A stretch of 64,000 bases of DNA from Acholeplasmataceae bacterium (GTDB lineage: Bacteria > Bacillota_I > Bacilli_A > Acholeplasmatales > Acholeplasmataceae): positions 20,175 through 84,174 of the forward strand of contig JAUVXD010000008.1 in NCBI GenBank assembly GCA_030603805.1, read 5' to 3'. The position numbers and the translations under genes are program-made. The notes below the pieces were generated by a model that was not told where the DNA came from, made no database searches, and saw only the letters and a program-made list of their open reading frames with translations. Of the stretch, positions 9,811 through 19,215 are shown one piece after another; positions within the stretch are counted from its first letter, which is position 1, and each line of letters opens with the position of its first letter.

Positions 9811-9827
9811 GTGAGTTCATCCTTTTT

Positions 9828-10397
9828 TTATAAGTCAAATATACTTAAGCGTTGAACATGTTCATCTTCATGAGCAAGTTCTTCATTGGTGACTTGAGCA
9901 ACTCTAGTCGATGCAGCTGCTGCGATAGCACCAACAATGTCATCTAAGAATGTATGGCAAATGCCATCTTCTTTTCCTGCTTCATTCAGTCTTTTGACAA
10001 TTCCATGTTTGTTGACATCAATGTCACCAAAATTGGTTTGTCCAATCGTGCCATAAAGACCAGCAACTTCTAGACCCATCGTCTCATCAATACCAAACAT
10101 ACCAAGATCTTCATAGATAATATCTTGAATCGGACCTTGAAACATCTTTTGTTCAGCAAGACGGTCAATTTCACACGCTAATTGAACATGATGAAAAACA
10201 TCACGAAGTGATAAGATTTTTTCTACAGATTCAATGCAAAGTTCACGTGTGACATTATCGGTGTATTTAGACTGCTGTTTGAAACTGATTTCAGCAATCG
10301 CTTCAATCGTGACACCACGTTTCAATAAAAGCTTTTTATTGAGTTCAAACATTTCTGCTCTTGTGTATAAGAGCTTCGGTTTCTTTTTTTCTGACAT
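9828..10397 (-). CDS. pgpA: Phosphatidylglycerophosphatase A-like protein (YutG type)
   Basis: A 189-residue protein resembling the PgpA/YutG family, which removes phosphate from phosphatidylglycerophosphate to give phosphatidylglycerol. The diagnostic C-terminal segment is present: EVAGLYGTIGQTNFGDID followed by KEDGICHTFLDDIVGAIAAA. The N-terminal RGVTIEAIAEISFKQQ also fits YutG-like members. No clear multiple membrane helices are seen, as in the soluble Bacillus form. The gene begins 2 bases after fmt. Membrane lipid synthesis is the likely role. Confidence 0.8.
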   Translation of the reverse strand: MSEKKKPKLLYTRAEMFELNKKLLLKRGVTIEAIAEISFKQQSKYTDNVTRELCIESVEKILSLRDVFHHVQLACEIDRLAEQKMFQGPIQDIIYEDLGMFGIDETMGLEVAGLYGTIGQTNFGDIDVNKHGIVKRLNEAGKEDGICHTFLDDIVGAIAAAASTRVAQVTNEELAHEDEHVQRLSIFDL

Positions 10398-10399
10398 GA

Positions 10400-11332
10400 T
10401 TAGTCATTCCCTTCTATGAATATATCATTTTCTTTGATGATATTTTGACCATTGAGAAAATCTTTGACTGCCATTTTTTTCTTACCAGGAACTAGTATTT
10501 CTAAAATTTCTATCACGCCATCTTGCGTTTTAATAAGTAGTTCTTTCTTAACTTTAAGAATTGTCCCAGGCTTGATGTGACTCTCTACAATTATATCACT
10601 TTTTCGAGCATGATAAAACTTGATTGTCTGTCCATGAAGGTATGCATACGCGCCAGGCTCAGGTGATAAACCTCGAATCTTGTTTATTATCCGTTCTGTA
10701 GTCCAATGAAATGATAGCATCTCATCTGTGTATTTAAGTGTATAAGCAAAAGTGACTAAGCTTGGATCTTGTGGTATGGATTCAATTTGTCCCATTTCAT
10801 AAGTTTCAAGAACTTCTTTAAGTAACTTGGCACCAAGAAGACTGAGTTTTTTGCTTAACGTTTGATAATTATCTTCGAACTCAATGGGGATAGATGCTTG
10901 TTTGATGATATCACCACTATCCATTTTAAATGCCATATACATGATGGTAATTCCGGTTTCTTTTTTACCATCAAACAGCGCATATTGAATTGGAGCACCA
11001 CCACGATACTCAGGTAAAAGTGATCCGTGAACATTAATCGCAACAATTTGATTAATCAGCTCTTTGGGTAGCATTTGTCCGTAAGCTGCTGTAATGATAA
11101 GATCTGGTTTCAACTCTATAATTTTAAAATAATCTTCTTTAAGTTTTTCAGGCTGAAAAACATCGAGGTTTAATTTTGTTGCAAGACTTTTGATGGGTGA
11201 TGGCGTTAAAATTTTTTTTCTACCGAAAGGCTTATCGGGTTGTGTTACAACTAAAAGAATGTTGTGGTGTTGATTGAGCATCTCTAAGATTGGACAAGCA
11301 AATTCTGGAGTTCCCATAAATACAATATTCAT
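10400..11332 (-). CDS. fmt: Methionyl-tRNA formyltransferase
   Basis: A 310-residue enzyme that formylates initiator Met-tRNA using 10-formyltetrahydrofolate. The N-terminal Rossmann-type start IVFMGTPEFA, the catalytic region VHGSLLPEYRGGAPIQ with the active histidine and asparagine environment, and GITIMYMAFKMDSGDI are visible, followed by a C-terminal OB-like tRNA-binding part. It lies 10 bases downstream of priA, the standard priA-fmt order. Presence of fmt fits a bacterium that starts proteins with fMet. Confidence 0.96.
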   Translation of the reverse strand: MNIVFMGTPEFACPILEMLNQHHNILLVVTQPDKPFGRKKILTPSPIKSLATKLNLDVFQPEKLKEDYFKIIELKPDLIITAAYGQMLPKELINQIVAINVHGSLLPEYRGGAPIQYALFDGKKETGITIMYMAFKMDSGDIIKQASIPIEFEDNYQTLSKKLSLLGAKLLKEVLETYEMGQIESIPQDPSLVTFAYTLKYTDEMLSFHWTTERIINKIRGLSPEPGAYAYLHGQTIKFYHARKSDIIVESHIKPGTILKVKKELLIKTQDGVIEILEILVPGKKKMAVKDFLNGQNIIKENDIFIEGND

Positions 11333-11342
11333 AGATTATCAC

Positions 11343-13658
11343 CTAGACAAGATCAAGTGTTGGATAATACTTGATTTTAATGTCTTTCGTTTCATAATTT
11401 AAAATCGTTTCTAAAAGCTTTGGTACTAAAATATTTTGATACTTTAAAGTCATTGTAAATCGGTAATTGTCTTTAATTCTTTTGATGATTGCCTCAGTCG
11501 GACCGAGAACTGTTAACTGTTCGCCTACCAAATGCTTTTTAATCATAAAAGCTTGTTGATATGTCTTAAGAAATGAGGGTCCTTCAATCAGTAGTTGTGC
11601 GGTGTGAAAATAGGGCTCATAACCCAATAGTTTTCGATTCTCTAAAGCTTTTTTATAGAAATAATCATAACCTTCTTTAACAGCTAATATGGCATAATGG
11701 TTTATGTCATAAGATTGAATTATTGCCTCTCCTGGTAGCGACCTTCCAGAACGTCCTGCAACTTGGGATAACAACATATAAGCCTTCTCATCTGCTTGAT
11801 ATGAAGGTACTTTAAGTAAAAGGTCTGCCATCATAACACCGACTAGAGTGACTTTAGGAAAATCTAGTCCTTTCGCAATCATTTGTGTGCCTAAAAGGAT
11901 GTCAGCATCTTCATTTTGAAACTGATGCCATAAGCGTTCATGACTACCTTTAGCGCGTGTTGTATTTTGGTCCATACGTAGAATTCTTGCTTGTGGCACG
12001 ACTTTTTTTAGTGCCTGTTCAACATATTCAATTCCGACACCCATCTCTTTAACCTTATCCTCATGACAAACGTCGCATGTCGTATGAAACGGCTTCTCAA
12101 AGCCACAATAATGACATTTGAGTAAAGCTTTATCTTTATAATACGTTAAAGAAATATCGCAGTGTGGACACTTAGGAACATCACCACATTGCCTACATAA
12201 GACAAAAGGTGCATAGCCTTTACGATTAAATAGTAATAAGGTTTGTTCCTTTGATTCAAGTCTTTTGTTGATGGCTTGGAGCAGTTCATTTGAAAAAATG
12301 GATGTGTTTTTAGATTTTAACTCCTTTTTCATATCCACAAATTTCAAGGTAGGCATTTGGATTTGATTTGGTCTTTTGATAAGTTCAAGTAATATTGTAT
12401 CCTCATGGCGTGCTTGATACATGGTTACAATTTGAGGGGTTGCACTGCCTAAAACAAGTGGACATTGATGATAAATACTTCTCATTTTTGCGATATGTCG
12501 TGCATCATAGATGATGCCATCGATTTGGGTATAAGAGGCATCATGTTCTTCATCGATAATAATTAAACCTAAAGATTCTAAAGGTAGGAAACATGCACTT
12601 CTTGTACCGAGTAATATTTGAGCTTTTTTTGAGATGATACGTCGATATTCATCAAAGCGCTCACCTTTGGATAAACCACTATGATAGATGGCAACATCAT
12701 CAAATCTTGACTTCAAGCGGAGTGCAGTTGGTGCTATTAAAGTAATTTCAGGAACCAAATATAATACTTGCTTGCCTGATTTGATAACATCTTCAATTAA
12801 GGCAAGATAAACTTCTGTCTTACCTGAACCAGTAACCCCTTTAAGCAAAAATGTTTTTTGCTGATCAAATGATTTTTTGATGGTTTCATAGGCGTATTTT
12901 TGTTCATCGTTTAAAATCACTTTCTTGTCATGCAGCTCAAAAATGTGTGAAACTTCGCGATTTTTTTCTACGTCAATAGGGATTATGACTTGATGTTTAG
13001 ATAATGTGTTTAATGCTGATATTGATACACCATTTTCTAAAAGTGATGCTCGAGATACACTCAGACCATGACCAAATAGATCTATAATATGTTGATAACT
13101 CGATACTTTTTGATACTTATGGTTAGGATTGAGTTCATAAGCTGTCACCATTTTGGTTGATTCTTTTTGTTTGATGATTTTCTTAATGCCAATGATTTCT
13201 TGATCTTTTAATCGTTTAAGACGATGATAATAGATCTGATCTTTTTGTTTAAGCTTCCAAATCCCTGCTTTATTAAACATGGGTCTTAAATCATCAGGTA
13301 TATATGAATCTTTAAGAATATGAACTTCTTTTTGATAGTTTAAGAAGAGTTCACTTGGAACAACCGTATGAAAAAGACTACTGATGATGTTTGGTGCTTC
13401 GTTTTTCATGTATTCAATCATCATAAAAAGCTCATCATCAATGGTCGGTACAACATCTAAAACATCAATAATGGGTTTGGTTGCATCTAAACTTGATTCT
13501 ATGATTTCGATAACAAATCCAAGACGCTCTTGGGCACCAAAGGGAACTAAAACACGCATGCCACGCACCAAAAAGCCCTTAAATGCTTCAGGGATGATGT
13601 AATCATAGGTTTGATTAACTTCTTCATGTCTAATATCTATAATGATTTTTGCGAACAT
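11343..13658 (-). CDS. priA: Primosomal protein N' (PriA helicase)
   Basis: A 771-residue DNA helicase for replication restart. Walker A GVTGSGKTEVYL sits around residue 280, the DEEH Walker B follows, and a zinc-binding cluster of cysteine pairs (CRQCG, CPHC, CHYCG, CDVCH) lies around residues 485-530. LGTQMIAKGLDFP and GRSGR belong to the second helicase domain. Length matches the family. The start has GGTGG upstream. It heads the priA-fmt-pgpA run. Confidence 0.97.
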   Translation of the reverse strand: MFAKIIIDIRHEEVNQTYDYIIPEAFKGFLVRGMRVLVPFGAQERLGFVIEIIESSLDATKPIIDVLDVVPTIDDELFMMIEYMKNEAPNIISSLFHTVVPSELFLNYQKEVHILKDSYIPDDLRPMFNKAGIWKLKQKDQIYYHRLKRLKDQEIIGIKKIIKQKESTKMVTAYELNPNHKYQKVSSYQHIIDLFGHGLSVSRASLLENGVSISALNTLSKHQVIIPIDVEKNREVSHIFELHDKKVILNDEQKYAYETIKKSFDQQKTFLLKGVTGSGKTEVYLALIEDVIKSGKQVLYLVPEITLIAPTALRLKSRFDDVAIYHSGLSKGERFDEYRRIISKKAQILLGTRSACFLPLESLGLIIIDEEHDASYTQIDGIIYDARHIAKMRSIYHQCPLVLGSATPQIVTMYQARHEDTILLELIKRPNQIQMPTLKFVDMKKELKSKNTSIFSNELLQAINKRLESKEQTLLLFNRKGYAPFVLCRQCGDVPKCPHCDISLTYYKDKALLKCHYCGFEKPFHTTCDVCHEDKVKEMGVGIEYVEQALKKVVPQARILRMDQNTTRAKGSHERLWHQFQNEDADILLGTQMIAKGLDFPKVTLVGVMMADLLLKVPSYQADEKAYMLLSQVAGRSGRSLPGEAIIQSYDINHYAILAVKEGYDYFYKKALENRKLLGYEPYFHTAQLLIEGPSFLKTYQQAFMIKKHLVGEQLTVLGPTEAIIKRIKDNYRFTMTLKYQNILVPKLLETILNYETKDIKIKYYPTLDLV

Positions 13659-13696
13659 ATACCCACCTTTAAAACTATTATAACGTATGAGATGAC

Positions 13697-13720
13697 AAAA
13701 AAAGTAACCGAAGTTACTTT
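13697..13720 (-). terminator. Intrinsic terminator after rbfA
   Basis: An 8-bp minus-strand stem AAAGTAAC/GTTACTTT closed by a TTCG tetraloop and followed by T7. It overlaps the rbfA stop codon and ends the rimP-rbfA operon. Confidence 0.9.
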
Positions 13721-14055
13721 ATTGTTTTAAGGATTTTATCAATATGGTTGCCATAGGCAAGTGCTTCATCATATTTGAAAATCAATTCAGGAATCTTTCT
13801 AATGTTTTTAATTTTCTTAGCAAGTTCCATACGAATAGTCACTTTACTTTGTTCAATCGCTTCTTTAGCGCGCTCAATCACTTTAGGATCATCTGACAAA
13901 ATGGTGTAATAAACGGTTGCAAACGATAAATCTTTGGTGACTTTAACTTCAGTTAAGTTAATGTATCCAAAGCTCTTATCTTTCACTTCTAAATTCACAA
14001 TGGATGCAAGTTCTCTTTGAATTAAACTTGCAAGACGTTCTGTTGTAATTGACAT
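13714..14055 (-). CDS. rbfA: Ribosome-binding factor A
   Basis: A 113-residue single KH-like domain protein needed for late maturation of the 30S subunit (16S rRNA 5' processing). The family pattern RLASLIQRELASIV at the N-terminus and LTEVKVTKDLSFATVYY are present; PELIFKYDEAL lies near the C-terminus. It is the last gene of the rimP-nusA-infB operon, one base after infB, and its stop codon lies inside the operon terminator. Confidence 0.95.
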   Translation of the reverse strand: MSITTERLASLIQRELASIVNLEVKDKSFGYINLTEVKVTKDLSFATVYYTILSDDPKVIERAKEAIEQSKVTIRMELAKKIKNIRKIPELIFKYDEALAYGNHIDKILKTIK

Positions 14056-14056
14056 A

Positions 14057-15940
14057 CTAATCCACCTCGACTTCTTTCATTTGTGATGCTTCGATGATAT
14101 CTCCAATCTTAAGGTCGTTGAAGTTTTCAATCGAAAGACCACATTCATATCCAAACTTGACTTCTTTCACATCATCTTTGAAACGTTTAAGTGATGCGAG
14201 TTTGCCTTCATAAGCAACAATACCATTTCTAAGAACTCTAACTAATGCATCACGTTTGATAACACCATCGGTTACATAACATCCAGCAATGGTTCCAACT
14301 TTTGATACTTTGAATGTTTCTCTGACTTCAGCTTGACCTGTAACAATTTCTTCAAATGTCGGTGCAAGCATGCCTTTGAGTGCAGCTTCAATATCTTCAG
14401 CAACGCGGTAAATGATGTTATAAAGTCTAATTTCAACACCTACGGAGTCTGCAGCTTGTTTAACAGCAGCTGTGGGGCGAACATTAAATCCAATTAAAAT
14501 CGCTTTAGATGCATTGGCAAGTGTGACATCACTTTCAGTGATTGCCCCAACAGATGAGCGGACAACATTGACATGAAATCCATCAATATTAATCTTTTCT
14601 AATAAATGCTTTAATGCTTCAATAGAACCTTGAACATCACCTTTAATGATAATATTGAGTTCCTTTTCAGTACTTTCTATTTCACCAAACATTGAATCTA
14701 AAGATGTTTTCTTAACAGCTTTTACTTCAGAATCTTTGACTCTAGATTGACGCTCTGAAGCAATTTGCTTGGTTACTCTTTCATCATCAAATGCCATGAA
14801 GATATCACCGGCTTGTGGTACTTCATTAAGGCCAGTCACTTCAATCGGTTGTGAGGGTAGTGCGCGATCATAACGTTTCTTTAAATCATCTTGCATGGTT
14901 CTGACCTTACCATAAGTGTTACCGATGACGATATAATCACCAACATGTAGCGTTCCTGTTTCAACGATTAAGGTTGCAACAGGTCCTCTCCCTTTATCTA
15001 AAGATGCTTCAATGACTGTACCTTTAGCTAAACGATTGGGGTTTGCTTTAAATTCATCGATTTCGCTAATCAGTAAAATGACATCTAATAGTTCTTCAAT
15101 ACCCATTTTCTTAAGTGCTGAAACTTGAACAAAGGGAACTTTTCCACCCCATGCTTCTGGAATGAGACCTTGTTCAGCAAGTTCAGTCATCACACGGTCT
15201 GGATTTGCTGATTGCTTATCCATTTTGTTAACTGCAACAACAATCGGTACTTTAGCTGCTTTTGCATGGTCTAAGGCTTCAATAGTTTGAGGCATCACAC
15301 CATCATCGGCTGCAACCACTAAAACAACGATATCGGTTACTTTTGCACCACGTGCACGCATTTCAGTAAATGCAGCATGACCTGGCGTATCGATGAAGGT
15401 AATGGCATCTGTGCCTCTCATGACTTGATAGGCACCAATGTGTTGTGTAATTCCACCTGCTTCACCTTCAACCACTCTGGATTTACGAATGGCATCAAGT
15501 AGGGTTGTCTTACCATGGTCGACGTGACCCATAACTGTGACGATTGGTGGTCTTTTGACCATATCTTTTGGATCATCATTAATCGACATTTCATCATAAC
15601 GTGTCACGTCAGTAATGACTTCATCTTGAACTTTAAATCCTTCGTCTAATGCGATAACTTCGATGGTGTCGCGATCAATGATTTGATTCACACTTGCCAT
15701 TAAACCAAGTTGCATCAGTTTTTTAATCATCGATGCGTTGGTTAATGATAACCCTTCAGCAACCTGAGCAACATTCATGTCAGGTCTGTAGATAAAAATC
15801 TTTTCTCCAACAGGTTTGTTTTCTTTTTTAGGACTTGATGGTTTCTTGAATCCTGGTTTTGTTTTAAAGTCTTCACTTCTATTATCGCTGCCAAATTTTT
15901 TGTTTGTATTACTTTTCGGGAACTTCTTGTTGATAGGCAT
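14057..15940 (-). CDS. infB: Translation initiation factor IF-2
   Basis: A 627-residue GTPase that brings fMet-tRNA to the ribosome. After a short basic N-terminal region (about 60 residues, rich in K and P) comes an IF2_N domain ([20 protein letters not shown]), then the G domain with [14 protein letters not shown] and NKMD, and the C-terminal domains. The N-terminal extension is short compared with enteric IF-2, typical of small-genome Firmicutes and mollicutes. The gene sits between ylxQ and rbfA with gaps of one to four bases. Confidence 0.97.
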   Translation of the reverse strand: MPINKKFPKSNTNKKFGSDNRSEDFKTKPGFKKPSSPKKENKPVGEKIFIYRPDMNVAQVAEGLSLTNASMIKKLMQLGLMASVNQIIDRDTIEVIALDEGFKVQDEVITDVTRYDEMSINDDPKDMVKRPPIVTVMGHVDHGKTTLLDAIRKSRVVEGEAGGITQHIGAYQVMRGTDAITFIDTPGHAAFTEMRARGAKVTDIVVLVVAADDGVMPQTIEALDHAKAAKVPIVVAVNKMDKQSANPDRVMTELAEQGLIPEAWGGKVPFVQVSALKKMGIEELLDVILLISEIDEFKANPNRLAKGTVIEASLDKGRGPVATLIVETGTLHVGDYIVIGNTYGKVRTMQDDLKKRYDRALPSQPIEVTGLNEVPQAGDIFMAFDDERVTKQIASERQSRVKDSEVKAVKKTSLDSMFGEIESTEKELNIIIKGDVQGSIEALKHLLEKINIDGFHVNVVRSSVGAITESDVTLANASKAILIGFNVRPTAAVKQAADSVGVEIRLYNIIYRVAEDIEAALKGMLAPTFEEIVTGQAEVRETFKVSKVGTIAGCYVTDGVIKRDALVRVLRNGIVAYEGKLASLKRFKDDVKEVKFGYECGLSIENFNDLKIGDIIEASQMKEVEVD

Positions 15941-15944
15941 ATAA

Positions 15945-16241
15945 TCACTTCCTTCTTTGATCCATCAATAATTGACTGAATCCCTTGTCGGATATTCCAA
16001 TAACCTTGATGTCTTCTTTGCCTAATGCATTTGAAATCTCAAATGACTTTAACTCTTCTATGACTTCAACTTGATACGTTTTTGCTTTATCATAGACTTT
16101 CTTTTTAGTTGTGTGTGATGCATCTGTTGCTAGCAGAATTAAATATAGTTTACCATTTCTAAGCGCAGTGATGGTTATATCCGTGCCCACTGTAACTTTT
16201 CTAGCACGAAGTGCTAATCCTAAGGTATTAGTGATTGACAA
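15945..16241 (-). CDS. ylxQ: L7Ae-family RNA-binding protein YlxQ
   Basis: A 98-residue protein of the L7Ae/L30e fold, a kink-turn RNA binder. I place the start at TTG (16241), which gives [20 protein letters not shown], aligned with the start of Bacillus YlxQ, with AGGAG ten bases upstream. The longer frame starting at 16286 would overlap rnpM by 59 bases and adds residues unlike the family. With the TTG start the overlap is 14 bases. It sits in the classic nusA-ylxR-ylxQ-infB order. Confidence 0.85.
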   Translation of the reverse strand: MSITNTLGLALRARKVTVGTDITITALRNGKLYLILLATDASHTTKKKVYDKAKTYQVEVIEELKSFEISNALGKEDIKVIGISDKGFSQLLMDQRRK

Positions 16242-16494
16242 GTTTAAGCAACTCCTCGTAAATCGATTCTGGGACCGAAACTTCAAGCTTACGATCTAAT
16301 GCCTTTGATTTTTTAGCCAATAAAATCGCTTCTTCAGAATTCTTGATATATGCCCCACGGCCAGGAGCTTTGCCTTTAAGATCAACAGAAACTAAACCTT
16401 CTTTGGTTGCAGCAATTCGAATCAGATCTTTTTTAGGTAAAACTTCTTTGGTCACCACACAGGTTCTTAAGGGAACTTTCTTTACTTTGTTCAT
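16228..16494 (-). CDS. rnpM: YlxR family RNase P modulator
   Basis: An 88-residue protein of the YlxR family, described in Bacillus as RnpM, which binds the RNase P RNA and lowers its activity. Family motifs PLRTCVVTKEVLPKKDLIR and GKAPGRGAYI are present. It lies between nusA and ylxQ, as in most Firmicutes. The assignment to the family is firm; the RNase P role is carried over from Bacillus. Confidence 0.92.
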   Translation of the reverse strand: MNKVKKVPLRTCVVTKEVLPKKDLIRIAATKEGLVSVDLKGKAPGRGAYIKNSEEAILLAKKSKALDRKLEVSVPESIYEELLKLVNH

Positions 16495-16517
16495 GTTATT
16501 ACCTCACCTGTAGACTC

Positions 16518-17588
16518 TTAATAGAGAATACCTTCACCTTGAGCCATGGTTTCTGACTTAATGTCAATGCTCCAACCGCAAGCTTGAACAGCAAGTTTAA
16601 CATTTTGCCCAAGTTTACCAATGGCAAGTGAGAGTTGATCATCAGGAACAATCGCGAGTGCATTCTTATCTTTTGGATTGACTCTAGTGACTGCGATGAC
16701 TTCTGCAGGTTGTAATGCATTGGCAATCAGTTCTTTTTCGTTGTCGCTCCATCTAAATAAATCAATTTTTTCGTCGCTTAATGCTTTAACGATTTCACGG
16801 ATACGCGATCCACCTTCACCAACACATGCCCCAATAGGGTCAACTCTTGGATCATTGGATTTAACACCGATTTTAGAGCGATCACCTGGGTCTCTAGAAA
16901 TACCCATGACTTCAATGATACCATCTTTGATTTCTGGAATAAAACTTTCTAAAAGACGAATGATGAGGGATGAATGAGAACGGCTGACAAATACTTTTGG
17001 CCATTTTGTCTTCATTTCAACATCAGACACGTAGACTCTGACATAATCGCCTACATGGAAGTTATCTTTTGGAAGTGCTTCTTTTTTAGGGAGTAACGTT
17101 GTTAAATCTTTACCAATATCTAATCGGTAATGATCATCTGCAACATCAATGACACGTGCTGTAATCATCTCATGTTCAAACTTCTTAAAATGCTTGTATA
17201 AATTTTCCTTTTGCATGGTAATCAGTGTTTCATTGAGTCTACTCTTGAAATCGCGAACAGCAAAATGTCCAAAATCTTTTGGATCAATCTTTTGTTCAAT
17301 GACATCACCGACTTTGGCACGAGAGTTGATTTGCTTCGCTTCTTCAAGTAAAAGTTGGGTGTAATTTTTATCTGCATCCATCGAGTATTCTTCAACCACT
17401 AAATGTTGCGTGTATACGTTGATTTCACTTTTTTCTTCTTTGATTTCAACACGGCATGAACGCACATCATGTGCTTTCTTACAGCCTGCAATCATCCCTT
17501 GAACAAAGGCTTCTAAAACTTGCTCATGTGTGAGTTCTTTTTCCTCTGCAACAAGTTCAATGTTTTTAAAAAATTCTTTACTGATCAT
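16518..17588 (-). CDS. nusA: Transcription termination/antitermination factor NusA
   Basis: A 356-residue RNA polymerase-associated factor. It has an N-terminal polymerase-binding domain, an S1 domain (DHYRLDIGKDLTTLLPKKEA), and two KH domains with DPIGACVGEGGSRIREIVK and SLAIGKLGQNVKLAVQACGW. It lacks the acidic C-terminal repeats of enteric NusA, as expected for Firmicutes. The gene follows rimP by 9 bases in the translation operon. Confidence 0.97.
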   Translation of the reverse strand: MISKEFFKNIELVAEEKELTHEQVLEAFVQGMIAGCKKAHDVRSCRVEIKEEKSEINVYTQHLVVEEYSMDADKNYTQLLLEEAKQINSRAKVGDVIEQKIDPKDFGHFAVRDFKSRLNETLITMQKENLYKHFKKFEHEMITARVIDVADDHYRLDIGKDLTTLLPKKEALPKDNFHVGDYVRVYVSDVEMKTKWPKVFVSRSHSSLIIRLLESFIPEIKDGIIEVMGISRDPGDRSKIGVKSNDPRVDPIGACVGEGGSRIREIVKALSDEKIDLFRWSDNEKELIANALQPAEVIAVTRVNPKDKNALAIVPDDQLSLAIGKLGQNVKLAVQACGWSIDIKSETMAQGEGILY

Positions 17589-17597
17589 GATATCCTC

Positions 17598-18038
17598 CTA
17601 TAACTTAACTGATGTGCGCATTTTACTTGCGTCATCAAACTTTATTTCAATCATTTTTAACTTACTTTTGTCATTAATCTCTAAAAACAAGATGTTATTT
17701 TCAAAGGCTTTGAGTGTGCCGCTACCTTTAAACTGTGGTGATACCAAATAGATGTATTTCCCTACTGCTTTTAAAAGATCTTCTTTGGTTTTGAGTGGTC
17801 TTTCTGCACCTAAAGATGAGAGCTCTAAAAAGTAGTCTGGATCAAGTTCATCATCTGTGAGCTGCTCAGCAAACTCAAGATGAATCTTTTCTAAAAGGTT
17901 GATATCCATAGTTTCAACATCAATGAGAATTTCTAATATCTTTTCTCCATACTCTTTTTTAGTTCTTATCGAGTATATTTCTAAATCAGAGCGCTTTAAG
18001 ATTGGGATTAATTTTTCTTTAATTTTTTCAATATTCAT
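17598..18038 (-). CDS. rimP: Ribosome maturation factor RimP
   Basis: A 146-residue factor for 30S subunit maturation. The family segment EFAEQLTDDELDPDYFLELSS followed by GAERPLKTKED is clear. The start at ATG 18038 is preferred, with GAGGT five bases upstream; the frame extends 14 codons further back into the mRNA leader without support. It is the first gene of the rimP-nusA-rnpM-ylxQ-infB-rbfA operon. Confidence 0.93.
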   Translation of the reverse strand: MNIEKIKEKLIPILKRSDLEIYSIRTKKEYGEKILEILIDVETMDINLLEKIHLEFAEQLTDDELDPDYFLELSSLGAERPLKTKEDLLKAVGKYIYLVSPQFKGSGTLKAFENNILFLEINDKSKLKMIEIKFDDASKMRTSVKL

Positions 18039-18053
18039 TTGGACCTCAAGAAA

Positions 18054-18080
18054 ATGAGTGGAAATCATCATCCCACTCAT
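18054..18080 (-). other. Stem-loop at the 5' end of the rimP operon mRNA
   Basis: A perfect 8-bp stem (ATGAGTGG/CCACTCAT on the minus strand) with an 11-base loop. It starts about five bases after the predicted transcription start and is followed by TTTTC and the rimP Shine-Dalgarno. It could be a 5' cap-like hairpin or an attenuator. Confidence 0.6.
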
Positions 18081-18091
18081 GTTAGGCCTTA

Positions 18092-18121
18092 ATTATAACA
18101 TAGAATGCAAGATAAATTCAA
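18092..18121 (-). promoter_or_regulatory. Promoter of rimP operon
   Basis: Minus-strand TTGAAT (18116-18121), 18-base spacer, TATAAT (18092-18097). It is divergent from the znuA promoter about 75 bases away. Confidence 0.75.
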
Positions 18122-18159
18122 TTTATTCATGCTTTTTTTTCATCATTTTATTTTTTAAT

Positions 18160-18217
18160 TGCGAACGATTTGCAAAAAGAAAACGATATGCTATAATGTA
18201 AATGCAAATGATTCGCA
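18160..18217 (+). promoter_or_regulatory. znuA promoter flanked by two Zur/Fur-like operators
   Basis: The promoter is TTGCAA (18170-18175), 16-base spacer, TATAAT (18192-18197). Box 1, TGCGAACGATTTGCA (18160-18174), overlaps the -35. Box 2 (18203-18217) is the same 15-mer in inverted orientation with two differences in the middle, and covers the transcription start. A Fur-family gene ends this operon, so Zur repression in high zinc is the natural reading. Confidence 0.75.
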
Positions 18218-18234
18218 AATAAGGAGAGATATTA

Positions 18235-19215
18235 ATGAAACGATTTGCAACTTTAATTTTAATCTTGCTCACAGTGATTACTTTGAGTGCATGTACAAAT
18301 GACAAAAAGGCTGACATTGTCACAACAATGTTTCCACAGTATGATTTTGCTAGACAAATTGTTGGTGATAAAATGACTGTCAGTTTACTGATTCCACCTG
18401 GAGCAGAAATTCATGATTATGAAGCAACCAGTAGAGATATGGTCGCAATCAAAGAAGCTAAACTGTTTATTTTCACCAGTTTAGAGATTGATACTTGGAT
18501 TAAAAATCCTGATACAATCGGTGGGAAAAATACGATTGTCCTCAATTTATCAGAATCTTTTGATGAAGTCGAACATGACCATCATCATGAAACACAATAT
18601 AAACAAACACATCAGCTCTCAGCTGAAGATGATGATCACGATCATGACCACGACCTACATTTTTGGACAGATCCACTCATTGCCATTCAACTGATTGAAG
18701 CGATATTAGAAAAAATTATTGAAATTGATCCAGAAAATCAGGCCTTTTATGAGGCTAATGCACATGATTATATTCATGAGATTGAAGAACTTCATGAAGA
18801 AATTGATGCGTTCTTCCAATTACCAGCATATCAAGACTCAACCATCTTTTTCGCAGGTCACAACGCATTAGGTGCCTTTGCTGATCGATTTCATATCGAG
18901 ATTGTTTCTCTATTTGAAAATTTTAAACCTGATGCTGATTTAACAAGTGCTGAACTTACATCATTTATCAATCAAGTGTTATCTTCAGGTACCCAATATC
19001 TATTTATCGAAGAACTGGTTGAGCCAAAAGCAGCTAACCGGATTAAGACAGAACTTCAAAACAGTCATCAATATTCATTAACTTTGTTAGAATTACATGG
19101 TTACCATAATATCAGTCGAAGTGAAATGGAGGCAGGAGTCTCTTATTATGATCTTTTAAGTCGAAATTTCGATCACTTGAAGATTGCCTTAGGAGCTTTT
19201 CAAACCACAGTATGA
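18235..19215 (+). CDS. znuA: Zinc ABC transporter substrate-binding lipoprotein
   Basis: A 326-residue lipoprotein with lipobox LSAC (cysteine 20), so it is anchored outside the membrane. It belongs to the cluster A-I metal-binding family. The histidine/aspartate-rich loop between about residues 114 and 142 (EHDHHH and DDDHDHDHD) is the mark of zinc-specific members and sits at the usual place. Further candidate ligands are in GAEIHDYEA, FAGHNALGAFADRF and the C-terminal region. AAGGAGA precedes the ATG. It is first gene of znuA-znuC-znuB-zur. Confidence 0.95.
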   Translation: MKRFATLILILLTVITLSACTNDKKADIVTTMFPQYDFARQIVGDKMTVSLLIPPGAEIHDYEATSRDMVAIKEAKLFIFTSLEIDTWIKNPDTIGGKNTIVLNLSESFDEVEHDHHHETQYKQTHQLSAEDDDHDHDHDLHFWTDPLIAIQLIEAILEKIIEIDPENQAFYEANAHDYIHEIEELHEEIDAFFQLPAYQDSTIFFAGHNALGAFADRFHIEIVSLFENFKPDADLTSAELTSFINQVLSSGTQYLFIEELVEPKAANRIKTELQNSHQYSLTLLELHGYHNISRSEMEAGVSYYDLLSRNFDHLKIALGAFQTTV

